64,000 bases of DNA, from the NCBI RefSeq assembly GCF_026213295.1, contig NC_079424.1, positions 20,920,614 to 20,984,613 on the forward strand. Reading direction: 5' to 3'. Below are positions 46,237-57,797 of this stretch, in pieces. Both the position numbers and the translations under genes were made by a program. Source of the DNA: Gadus chalcogrammus (lineage: Eukaryota > Chordata > Actinopteri > Gadiformes > Gadidae). Within the stretch, counting starts at the first letter, position 1. Each line of letters opens with the position of its first letter. The notes under the pieces are model-generated. The model saw nothing but the letters and a program-made list of their open reading frames with translations, was not told where the DNA came from and did no database searches.

Positions 46237-47270
46237 CCACTCATATATCATCCAAACCATAGTACACTTTCACAACAACACTCAACACAAGTCATTTATT
46301 TAACATTTAAGTCAATTTGAACTGAGGAGTACGATAACCTACATGAACCTTATAGCCCTGAATCACAGGTATAGTCACAAAGGGCTTAACAGGCCATATA
46401 TTTATGATCCCCCTAACATCTACAAATCCTGCGGCTGAGAAGGAAGAGGCAAAAGGTTTGATTCACTGCTAACCTTTAAACCTAGCTGCTACCTGGCAAG
46501 CAAATCAGCAGGGTCAACATCCAGACACAAACACAACACCAAATTAACTTATCATCCGATCAACAATGAAACGTAAAGACGACAGGCCCCCACACAATGA
46601 AACATGAACATTGGGAGGGACATTAACGCATACGCACGTATAACTTATAACTATGTCCACGGGCCAAAACAAGCATTATAATGATCAATGTTGTATATGC
46701 AATACTATAAGTACATGCTATAAGTGTCTAAGAAGCTTAACCCTCTCTCGGACGCAGCCAACAAAATTAAGGGCACCCCAAACAGATTTCCCAACATCAA
46801 CACATCCGAGGGAATAGCATAGCCTCTTCCTTCATCGTCATATCGTCAACATAGTTGCATTTCGATAACAGTGACACAACAAATAATTCAAGACATAGAA
46901 TACTATTCCATCATGCTTAGGCTGCTAGATGAAACTGTGTGAGCCTGATGCTAGTCTTAGGTTGCTGTAGGATACTGTGTGAGCCTGATGCTACTCTTAG
47001 GAGGCTAGAGGAAAGTGTCTGAGCTTGAGCGTGGCATATCTGCTGCAGATAGTCACCCCTCATCAACTCAATTCCCAAAATGGAGGATGGCCCTCCCCAG
47101 CTTTGACATGATTTCTGCTGAAGCTTTGAGGAATGTTTTCTTGCCACATGACACGAGACAGTGAAAGAAAATGTGGTGAAACATGGAACCAGATTGGCTC
47201 TGGTAGTCTGGTAGAGTTTGGACAAGGTAAAGCACTGCTTTATTCTCCTTTAATCTTGAATATGGAATGT
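46237..47270. other. erc2 intron, no feature seen
   Basis: Non-coding. A short 50-bp repeat (CTGTGTGAGCCTGATGCTA) occurs twice at about 46933 and 46976. Confidence 0.45.
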
Positions 47271-47276
47271 GTATGT

Positions 47277-47480
<204 letters not shown>

Positions 47481-49701
47481 GCTGTTGTATGCACAGGCCT
47501 TAGTCATCAGTGTCTGCAGGGTCTTGACCGTGTTGAGAATCCTATTGGCTCCTTCATTCAGATGGTGAGTGAGCACTAATACATGACTGATACGCTGTGC
47601 TCATCATAAGCTGTGCAGAATCTTTTTGCAATCTATTGTAAGTGTTGAATGGCAATGTAAAGCTGAGACGCATTTCAAGATACCTTGCACAGCATCAACC
47701 GGCAACAATATCAATGGGTTTTATCAGTACTTTGACCCGTTTTTTCAGGTTAGCTCTCAGGAAGCATCGGGTTAGGCTGCTTATGTTGCTCTGAGAGCTG
47801 GTCTGAAGATGGCGGCAGCTCCAACCTGAGGAGGAGGAGGAGGAAGGAAAAAAACAGATGGACAACGTGCCAGGTTATTGTTAGAATGACCTTTTGGCTG
47901 TCAGTAAAAAGATCTGTCCCTTTTCTTTAATGGACAATGTAGGTAATATGATGGAGCATCTTGGAAATTCCACATGATACCATACCAAACCATGACTTTC
48001 ATAACAATATAAATATTCAACACTATATGCTGAACTCACAATAGTTTTGTACTATTACTAGTACCTGTGCCGTTGTCCAGCTAACAGCAATAACATTTTT
48101 GAATAAGTGTTGTGTGTTTGTTGTCAGTTGTGAATGGGGTATTTCCTAATTACAATTTATATCCACTGTTGACAAGAAGATTTACTTTAAACAAAAATTT
48201 TAGTTCAAAGTAACGACTTAGCAAGTAACGACGACTGGGCTACCCCGGTCGTCGGCGGCTCGTATTCCCAATAAAGACTGCTCAAGCCAGGTGTCCAAAC
48301 AAGGGTTTTATTTCTTGACCGCTCAGGAGAATAAGGAAAATCATAAAACAACTAAGGTTACTTCCACTATGGGGAAAAGAGGTGTGGGTTCTCCGGCCAG
48401 GTCCGTCTTGGTGTCCGGTGTGAATGTCGCTCCCAGCACCCTTCGCTTATTCCTACGGGAAACTGTCCAAACGTTAGGGCGATATAGTCCGTCGGTCTTG
48501 TCGGGGCGCGTGCCTGTCTCGCCTACGTGTCTCCTCTCTTTGACTGCTAATACCCCTCTGCCGCCACCTTCCCCCAGGTGATCTCAATCCCCATGATTGT
48601 CTGTGCCTGCTTAATTGGTGGGCAGTTACAGCCGTGTTGAAGGGGATGAATCTCCCTTGGACTCCTTGTCCGTAGAGAGGGCGCTGTTCAGAGAGTTGGC
48701 GAGTTTTCTCCAGGGCCCCGTTTCCCGAAAGCATCGTTAGCCTAAGTGGATCGTGAAGTGCGTCGTACAAGCATCGTACAGTTTTCACACAGTTTCCCGA
48801 AAGAATCGTTGGTAACGAACGTTGTGAAAACGCTCGTAGCTAACGAGGACTCCAGGGGTACTCGTAGGATGCTAAGAGCATCGTTAGCTTACTATAGCCT
48901 CAGTGGCGTCCCCAGCGGACATTCCGTGTATTGGATGCGTTTCATTAAAATATAATAAAATCAAATGATTCCATTGCTCTTGTGTGGGAGGTCGCTTTCG
49001 AGCTGCACTTGCTGTCACTTGCTGACTCCCCATTTTAATTCAACCATCGTGGTTAAATGTCCTCATATTGATCAATGACAGAAGACATAGGCTACTGTAG
49101 ACATGCATCATGCTGAGAACAGTTGGTGTCTTGAGAACTTCTGCAGGTGTTTTTTGTTGCGATTGTTTGCATTAAGCGCTTCGGTGAGGCTGTGATGGAG
49201 TTCACTATTTATTGGACCCTGTCTAGACAGTAACGAACATCCCTGACCATAATTAATCGCATTTGTAGTCTAGACTCAGACGTGAACTCATTAAAGCATT
49301 TGGGTGTCTTCATTCATAAAAAAATTAAAACATTCGGGAGTATGCAATAATACAAATTATTCTAAAGAGGTCAGAGACTCCGTGCACAGCCCCGCCTTCC
49401 CCAGTGAACCAAGAAACCCCGCGCCGTGACGAACGGGGGATTTGACCCCCTCGGTTTTACACAGGAAACTAGAGATAAGAAGGTGAAATCTCTGCCAAGC
49501 TGCGACCGAACCGGCTTGGCAGGGTAAAAAGACCTATAGCCTACTTCATCCTGCCATCCAATATGGGCAGGATCTAGACCAAGCTCTCCTAATCGAGTCA
49601 ACAATAGCCGTGTGTCAATGCCTAGCCTCTGCGTTTGAATTATGGAACGTTGCATTTTTAATGTCTACTAATATTGTAGAGTAGCGAGTGCGCGTTAATC
49701 A

Positions 49702-50447
49702 GTAGCTGCATTTCCATCTAAAAGGTGATGCGAATCTTTAGAAAGTTTGCAAAAAAGTAATTCGAATTAGGTGTGTTTCCATCAAGTGGTTGGAGCGGGT
49801 AACTACCCTAGTTCTGCCTGGAGGTGGCGCTGTAGGCAAAAAATGTATGCCGATACGTGGCTGTAATAATTGGTAGAAGTAGAAAGGCTGTAACAAATGT
49901 GACAAAAAGCGGTTAGTCCGCCAATAGAGAAGAGTAACAACAAACAACAAACATGGAGAGAGGAATTCAGCAGCAATTGGTTTCCCTTGGGCAAGTCATA
50001 ACTGTTCTTTCAGTGAAGTTATCATTGGCTATTTTAACTTCCATCCGTAGACGAAGAAATAGAGAAATTACAATGTACACAGCGGTAGCAAGGGAAATAC
50101 GAGGACGACGTCGAGTGCCTTACGTAAGGGAGAGCACAATAGGGTGATGACGTTACACGTTGATGTCGGCAGGGTTGCTATGGCCGGTCGTTATGCGGAA
50201 ATCGGAAAGACTGTCATTCCTGTGTGTTCAAAGTTCGCTACGTCACAGCTGTTTTGAAAAGTGTGTTTCCATCTCGCATTTTGCGAATTTACTCTCTTTC
50301 GCATTTCTCAAAAACACCTCAAGCGAGCGAATAAACTTTTTTGCGAATTAAAGGATTTTTATGCAAATTTTGGTGTTTCCATCACCGTTTACTGATTCCA
50401 TACTTCAAAGTTTGCAAAAAATCAGGGGGATGGAAACGCACCTAATG
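49702..50447. mobile_element. second DNA transposon nested in the Harbinger-like element
   Basis: Imperfect inverted ends: TAGCTGCATTTCCATC on the left and GATGGAAACGCACCTA on the right, with AAGTTTGCAAAAAA shared just inside. TTTCCATC recurs at 49786, 50267 and 50379. It contains a short basic ORF. Confidence 0.55.
49953..50147 (+). pseudogene. short transposon-derived ORF
   Basis: ATG 49953 opens 64 codons. The second half is basic (TSIRRRRNREI, EIRGRRRVPY). It resembles an N-terminal fragment of a Harbinger-type protein and has no catalytic domain. Confidence 0.35.
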
Positions 50448-51679
50448 AAACCTTATGCGGAATCAGATAAAGTCGGCTCTCTTTGCTGTGCAAAGCACGT
50501 TTCAGAAATCAGCACATTAAGATAAATAATAGTTGTCACACAAGCTATTTTTTATTTTTGTTAACATGGAATTATTTCAGGGGGGAATATGCTGTGAAAA
50601 ACCTACCTACACTGCATTCAGGATTAGGACTGATACATATGTCGGCCTAGGCCTAATCAATTGTGTTTTAATTTCTTTAGCATTCATATTATTGCAGTCT
50701 ATTCCTTTCGTATGCTACTCTGCTGTTGGCCTTGATGGGGAGCTATTTTAACTCCAATTTCCTGCGACATTCCTGCGTCTCCCCCTCCTACGGAGCCCAT
50801 TTCAGCACCGTGTCAGTAGACAGTTACAAGCCTACGAACGTCGTGAGTGCAGGACACGTGCGATCATGTTAAGAGGTGTTTCGCAAAACGCTCCAAAGAA
50901 ATTTCCATCCATCGTGAGACTGATCGTACGAGCGTAGATCCATCGTTATCGGGAAACGGGGCCCAGGTCCGTCGGCGCGGGGTTGCCAAAATATGTATAT
51001 ATCTCATTATTTATTTATCTGTTGTCTTGTTTGTTGATTTCTTGTTTTGTTATATGGTATGTGTGGACCCCAGAAGGAGTAGCTGATGTCTTCTGCATCA
51101 GCTAATGGGGATCCAAATAAAATCCTAAATCCTGAAATGAACTGAAATGTGTTTTACTCCCAAATATCAAAAAAGATCAGTCTTTTTTGGAATCCCCCTA
51201 TTTTAAATAACATAACAATAACATAACATCTTTGCTTAGCTTTCATTTTTTTCTGTTCTCTGAGCCCAAAGCAAATGTGGTTACCCAATATTTAAATAAA
51301 CAGAAAACATTTATTTCAAATCATTTAACCACAGGTTGAATCTCTTCAAGTTCAAAGTAATAGAGGGGGAAGGACATTTTGGCTGACCTACAATGCTCCT
51401 TTAAGCAGCAATTTTATTTCAATTAGATTTTCTATTATAAAAAATGAGCAAATAGAAGAAGTCACACCCAAGTTTGCTGCTTCATCCTACCCTGACCTGT
51501 GCAGACTCCATTAGTGTGACATCTGGTCAACAAGACGCTGGACTCCCTCACAGGAGCAGCAGCTAGGCTACCTTTCCTCTGCAGGTTAATAGGCTCTGTG
51601 CACTAGAACCCGGAAGTCAACTGACGGTGTCGGCATTCTAGTTTCCGGTCTACTTACTGACCCAGTCCATAGTGTGAAC

Positions 51680-52042
51680 ATGTCTGGCTTTTCTAGATGT
51701 CTCCAAGATCTACCGACAATAAATGTTAACGATGTTCACCGCATTGTTGGTGCTAGTTCCCTTGCCCCTACAAGCAAGCGGGAAAAAGGATTTAAGCTCT
51801 ATATTTCGAGTTATTTGCGTAACTTTGAGGGTAGGTGACAGACTACCGGCTTTTTAGTGAACATTTGTTAGCGACAACATTTTTTTTCTGTATTTAAAAC
51901 ACTTAACTGTCCGTTGTTGTACTAACTGTACCAACGTGTCAATTTTTTAGTGTCTAGCAAAGATAAGGGAACATCGGAGGTGATTATCAGAGCATTGTGC
52001 CACAGGTCCATGAAGAAATCAGAGAAGCCTCACAGCTTGAGT
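51680..52042 (+). pseudogene. spliced N-terminal fragment of a transposon protein
   Basis: Exon 51680-51830 (ATG, MSGFSRCLQDL, SKREKGFKLYISSY) ends at GTAGGT in phase 1. The acceptor TTTTTTAG at 51950 opens exon 51951-52042, which ends at a GTATGT donor and continues the frame (VIIRALCHRSMKKSEKPHSL). It resembles the start of fish proteins that carry SWIM/YqaJ-type domains, from memory. Later exons are absent. Confidence 0.45.
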
Positions 52043-52523
52043 GTATGTTAAAGCTAGCGATAAACCAACCGTTATAAACAAACCGTTATACGCCTGTTTC
52101 TTTTATAACAGTGTCCGTGGCGGGATTTAGCTGAGGTCATATGTTTAATCAAATAATCAATACAAACATGTATAATTAAAAAAAACAGCACAAATGTACA
52201 CACAAGCGCACTTTCCTCGTCAGCCACCACAACACGCAGAAAGCTCCAGCCGAGAGCGCCCACCACGGCCCCAACACAGTGCAGGCACGCGAGCCGCACA
52301 CAGACACAAACACACCAGCTTCACATTGCCTCTAACTCCACAAATGTCTCTTTTTGTATAGCACTGTAGTGCTCACGGTCAACACACACTGTACTAGTAG
52401 CACTGTACTCATGGTCTAAGACCATCGGAACGGGTAGCTCAGGCTCTTCGGGGTCGGAGCAAGGCTCGGGACTCGCCGGTCTCTCTCTTCGCTCCCAGCC
52501 TCCCACACACCAGCCCGTGTTAC

Positions 52524-52639
52524 CGGCTGGAAGCTGAGCACAACGGTACACAGCAGTGTTGGTTTGATCCGCCTTCATTCCGTTGAAGCTTGTGAAGTCT
52601 TCTAACATTAAATTTCCGTTGTTTGGTTGGGTTTTCCAT
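52524..52639 (-). pseudogene. THAP-like N-terminal exon fragment
   Basis: The minus-strand ATG at 52639 reads MENPTKQRKFNVRRL and then NQHCCVPLCSASSR, stopping at a GTAACA donor. The CCVPLC start resembles a THAP zinc finger (C2CH), a DNA-binding domain of P-type transposases. The rest of the finger is missing. Confidence 0.45.
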
Positions 52640-52832
52640 CTTTTTACTATTTATAGTTGCCGTGGTAACTGATACGGGAAGTAGGCCGGAAACTAGTATG
52701 CCGACACCCGGCGACACCGGAAGTTCGCTTCTAGAGTTGTGCACAGAGCCTATTGAAGCGGCTAAAGGAAAGCTAATGCTAACCAAGAAAACGCCCCTTC
52801 TGGACAAACAAGGATGTTGGAATTAAAGGAGT

Positions 52833-53024
52833 CGTCTGAAGAGGGCTAAGAAAGGAAATGGACTTGTCTGAATAGGGCAAAGACAGGAAATGGATTTGTC
52901 TCAATAGGGCTAAGACAGGAAATGGACTTGTCTCAATAGGGCTAAGACAGGAAATGGACTTGTCTCAATAGGGCTAAGACAGGAAATGGACTTGCCTGAA
53001 TAGGGCTAAGACAGGAAATGGACC
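52833..53024 (+). repeat. 32-bp minisatellite x6
   Basis: AGGAAATGGACTTGTCTCAA plus TAGGGCTAAGAC, nearly perfect. Confidence 0.93.
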
Positions 53025-53652
53025 ATTTAAAGATTTGTTCGGCGCATTCCTTTCATCCATAATGGCATAATTGTTGCGATGATATGCAGTTATATGTATA
53101 CCATAACATTATGTCAGTTTGCTATACTTTTGGCTAATACTGTCAGCCTCAGGCAGGTACAGGAGAGAGCACTGGAGGTGTAAAGTAAGAAGACATGTTG
53201 GAGCAGGGCCAGCTGTGGACTGTAGGTCCCCACTATAATGTACTGAAACGTGTTGTAACGATAACGATATAACGCTGAGGTAGAGGTTATGTGCGGTGTG
53301 CACCGTGTTCTTACCTGGAGTCCCGGGGGGGGAAACAGCGCTGGTCCAGCACTGGTCCAACCCTCCTCTTGGAGAGATAAATATCGCCCCCTGCTGGGTT
53401 TAAATGTACATCCTCAAAGCAAATCACATAGTTGCACATGAGCTTATACTATATAACTATATAATAATCAAAGGAGTCTGGGAAACAGCACCTTTACCCA
53501 TAAAGGTAATTCCACCTTATCAGGCTATAGTAAAAAAGAATGTGTCACATTTTCCTCTTTCCAGAAAGGTCCTATCGATCAAGACGTGTTGTGGCAGGGT
53601 GTGTGTGTGTGTGACAGGGTGTGCGTGTGACTAAGCCCTATTAATTATTGAT

Positions 53653-53830
53653 CAGGAGGCCTGGGACATGATGAACCAGGACGACTATCCGAGGATGGTG
53701 GGGGTGGGGGGGGGGTTGGTCTCTGTGGCCTCCTGCCCTTCACGCTGTGCTTCACCATCCTTCTGTATATTTGTTTGTTTCCGTTCATCCTTTACGCCAG
53801 CTGCTGGATGCCAGGAGAACCAAGGTTTGT
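53653..53830 (+). other. possible orphan exon with membrane segment
   Basis: Acceptor-like TTGATCAG precedes GAGGCCTGGGACATGATG (EAWDMMNQDDYPRM). After a G-run near 53700, another frame codes a hydrophobic stretch (LPFTLCFTILLYICLFPFIL). The two frames meet only through the poly-G tract. No family recognised; may be chance. Confidence 0.22.
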
Positions 53831-54054
53831 TCCTATGTTTGCCCCGCCCGGCGGAGCACAAACATAGAGTCGCCCTCACTGGCGACGTGTGTTTCAGAGC
53901 CCGTGATATTCCTTTCTTTTCCTTCCTCTATTTACCTTTGACCTACACCTTACTCAGACACTTGCATCTCCCCAAAACCTGTCTGCCTCTTACATAGACC
54001 CAGCTTTTTCCCCTAACAGTTGTTTTCCGCAGTTCAGCTCCTAGCCTCCACACA

Positions 54055-54365
54055 CACCCTGCCTCCACTAGCTCCGCCCCCTCCATCCAGTAGCCCCGCC
54101 CCTCCCTAAACAACCTCCCTCTACTAGCCCCGCCCCTCCCTACACACCCTCCCTCTACTGGTCCCGCCCCTCCCTCCACTAGCCACGCCCCTCCCGCCAC
54201 ACCTGTCCCTCCACTAGCCCTGCCCCCTCCATCCACAAGCCCCACCTCTCCATCCACTAGCCCCACCCCTCCATCCACTAGTCCCACCCCTCCATCTACT
54301 AGCAACACCCTTCCCTACACATCCTTCATCCACTAGCCCCGCCCCCTCCCCTGCTCCCCCAACAC
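54055..54365 (-). repeat. C-rich minisatellite, about 20-25 bp degenerate unit
   Basis: CCACTAGCCCCGCCCCTCC-type units with Ser/Gly-coding minus-strand frames. It is one-sided: almost all C/T/A on plus. It contains many CCGCCCC boxes. Confidence 0.88.
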
Positions 54366-55465
54366 CCCTCCCATCTACTGGTCCAGGAAACCCCAACGGG
54401 CCATTTTCTGATTGACAGAAACCAGGCCCCTCTGCTTTTATCCCGTGTCCTCAACTACACTAGGAAAAGTCTGCCACTACCTTTTTCTATTTCACTGCAA
54501 ATTCAATTTTGCAGTTCCCTTGAAGCTCCCTTGTATAGCTGTGGATCAAACTAAATGACACGTGTAATACCCTGACAGTTCCACAACTAAATTAAACTTT
54601 GTAATAAACCCACACAGACAAACAAAAACTTGCACATATTCCAACTTACAAACACACAAACACTTACATGCACACATTCTACATCATCCTGTGAGTCAAT
54701 GCTGCACTGTGTAGCAGCAGGGTCTCTTGACCGTCAGATACTCGATTCTGATTGGTCAATCAGGTCAATCAGATTAGAATCTCTGAATAGCATTGACTAT
54801 CAGACCATTACCATGAGCACTAAATGACAAATCAACAGATAACAATAAAATATTTTTAAAATCAATAAAGAAAATCCTATAAATATATATATTTTGGCAT
54901 ATATATTTATAACTGATTGATTGATTTTGTAATGAGATAATGTTCAGCGAGCAGGTCATCAAACGAGTGATCCAAAACACCTCCGCATCAATCTGAGACC
55001 CAACAGAGATTAAATCGATAACACCATTGAAAAATGCTTCTTATATTGAAGTGTATGATTACCGTGTCCCTGTTGTTAGGGCTTTGTTGCTAAATGAGAT
55101 TTTAATTATGTAAAAGTGTGGGCGTGTAAAAAAAGAGCAAATATTTCCAAATGTCTAATGTTTGAATCTGCTGCACTGCATTACTGCAAGCCATGCCCTC
55201 ATTGGAAATCTGCAGTTGATTGAATAGGATTTGGTACCTGGTATATGACTAATACCTGATTCAATGTCTCCTTAATACACTGCATTCTTCTGAATCAGCA
55301 ACTTAGTACCTTGATTCCAAAGAAAACCCTGTTCGCCTACCTCTTCTATAAAGTTTTTAAAAGTGTTTGTGCTCTAGTCTCTTCTTGAAAAAACCCTCGT
55401 CTGCAGACCCTCTAACCACATTATGCTGTCCACTGTGTTATCCTTGTTATTCACTGTGAGGTTTC
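54366..55465. other. erc2 intron, no feature seen
   Basis: AT-rich non-coding sequence. Confidence 0.45.
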
Positions 55466-55978
<513 letters not shown>

Positions 55979-55986
55979 GTCCTCAG

Positions 55987-56409
55987 CACCTCCAGCTGAC
56001 CATCCAGGCCCTGCAGGACGAGCTGCGGACCCAGAGGGACCTGAACCACCTCCTGCAGCAGGAGACGGGCCGGCCCGGGGACCACTTCTCCTCCATCGAG
56101 CTCAACGAGGAGAACTTCCGCCGGCTGCAGGCCGAGCACGACCGGCAGGCCAAGGAGCTCTTCCTGCTCAGGAAGACCCTGGAGGAGATGGAGCTGCGGA
56201 TCGAGACCCAGAAGCAGACGCTGGGCGCCCGCGACGAGTCCATCAAGAAGCTGCTGGAGATGCTGCAGAGCAAGGGGCTGGCGGGGGGCCGCGGCATGGA
56301 GGAGGAGGAGCAGGAGAGGGCCCGGCGCATCGCCGAGGCCGAGGCCCAGCTGGGACACCTGGAGGTCATCCTGGACCAGAAGGACAAGGAGAACATCCAC
56401 CTCAGAGAG
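55987..56409 (+). CDS. erc2: erc2 second coding exon (coiled coil)
   Basis: 141 codons between GTCCTCAG and GTACCA, phase 0 on both sides. The peptide starts [14 protein letters not shown] and contains [33 protein letters not shown] and [15 protein letters not shown], ending [18 protein letters not shown]. These match the central coiled coil of ERC2/CAST closely. A shortened Gly/Glu-rich variable stretch ([11 protein letters not shown]) sits where the paralogs differ. The acceptor has a GT-rich rather than pyrimidine-rich tract. Confidence 0.93.
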
Positions 56410-57388
56410 GTACCACGGGGACAACAGTCTGTAGCACTGGTGCCTCAGCAGAGCTGGGAGTGTGTTACACAGCAGAACGTCTGGGGTTGCGTTCCTGTTT
56501 ATTCACTAGGTGGCAGGAGTGAGCTTAGAGCGATGCTTCACTCATTTAGTCTGGCTTAATATCCTCCTTCTCGCCGTTGAATACATAAAGAGGGATGTAC
56601 CAATAATCAATGACCCTGTCTGGAGATTTAAATTATCCATTTGACCTACTGTTCACTTGCATTCAATGCATTGATCCTGATATAAACATATATAGGTAAT
56701 GTTTTTCAACACTGTGACACTAATGCATCTATTTCTTCTAATTGGTCTGGTTACGTTTCACTAGATGCGCCAGTGAGATGCCATCCTGTCCCAAGGCAAT
56801 GGAAACATGGCCCAGTCCCATTATTTGAGTCATTCATGCAATAACAATAAAGCTCAAACCACGAAAAAAACAAATGAATGGGTGGATCATCAAAGTAATA
56901 TAGTATGAGTAAAACCTCCAAAGCCTGCTCCTTTTTTTATTAAATGCTGCTCAGGGGTTGATTCTTAGAATGAAGACAGTGTCTCGTAGGACCAATCAGT
57001 TAATTCTCTATGACCTATATAAGCTAACCCATGGATGAATAAGATGTAAGCAGGATGGCCCTAGCCCACTATGAGGTCACTGAGGTCTGCACCGTGCAAG
57101 TTATAATCATTATGATTATGGGATGCTTTTGAATTTATTCAATGGAAGGTAAGTGGGTGTTAAGACAAACATGCTAAATTGGTAAAATATTGAACATGGA
57201 TTTTACCTTCCCTTCTCTTTACTAATGAAGTTAAATTAAATATGTTCAGGTTTTATGTGTAATACAGGTTGTAAACATATAGATACGTAATGACATATTT
57301 ACCCAATATACTATTTTCTATGAACAGGTTAAAACAGAGCGATATAGATGTTGAGTGGCATGTTTTGTGATAATGAATCTTCCTTCAG

Positions 57389-57463
57389 GAGCTACACAGG
57401 AGAAATCAGCTGCATCAAGACCCGGGCAAAACCAAGGCTCTGCAGACCATCATCGAGATGAAG
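57389..57463 (+). CDS. erc2: erc2 third coding exon
   Basis: 25 codons, phase 0, acceptor CTTCCTTCAG and donor GTAAAA. Coiled-coil residues ELHRRNQLHQD and KTKALQTIIEMK correspond to the short ERC2 exon after HLRE. Intron before it is about 980 bp. Confidence 0.93.
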
Positions 57464-57752
57464 GTAAAACCACATGAAGAGTTCATGTGGAATCCCATAA
57501 AAACTGTCCAAGTGTTGTTGCTCTTGTTGTAACAACAAAAGAACAAACACATGATAAACCCAGCGACTTCACTTGACATGGGTAATCCACCTATGAGTAG
57601 CAGTAATGTATCAGTTTACTGTCAGTTTAGTATCGGTTTAGTAGTAACGTGGTCTTTGTTTAGTGTCAGTTTGGTATCAGTAAGTATCAACATGTTATCA
57701 GTTTAGTGTCGGTTTAGTGTCAGTTTAGTATCAGTTAGTATCAACATAGCAT

Positions 57753-57797
57753 CTAGCATCATGTTGACACTTACTTGACATGTCAACATGATGCTAG
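57753..57797. other. perfect 17-bp hairpin in an erc2 intron
   Basis: CTAGCATCATGTTGACA pairs with TGTCAACATGATGCTAG across an 11-nt loop. It spans the left edge of the duplicated block; the second block copy keeps only the right half. Confidence 0.85.

Larger units (their letters stand above)
48714..50963. mobile_element. Harbinger-like DNA transposon with nested insertion
   Basis: Starts GGCCCCGTTTCCCGA and ends CGGGAAACGGGGCC, with the trinucleotide CAG duplicated on both sides (48711-48713 and 50964-50966). Short terminal repeats of this type with 3-bp duplications are common for fish PIF/Harbinger elements. The body is GTAGC/TCGTTAGC-rich near the left end. No complete transposase is seen. 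Confidence 0.65.
51588..52754. mobile_element. DNA transposon remnant with two divergent exon fragments
   Basis: The inverted ends share AATAGGCTCTGTGCAC, then CGGTGTCG and TAGTTTCCGG (51588-51655 against 52670-52754 inverted). Inside, a plus-strand first exon and a minus-strand THAP-like first exon point towards each other. No clear target duplication was found, and the rest of both genes is missing. Confidence 0.6.

Noticed and set aside
45733..46303. 175-180 codon ORFs on both strands
   Set aside because: The 42-bp unit is a multiple of three and stop-free on both strands by chance. No domain, splice support or start context.
53943..54396. Gly/Val/Asp-rich minus-strand ORFs
   Set aside because: They are low-complexity translation of the C-rich minisatellite.
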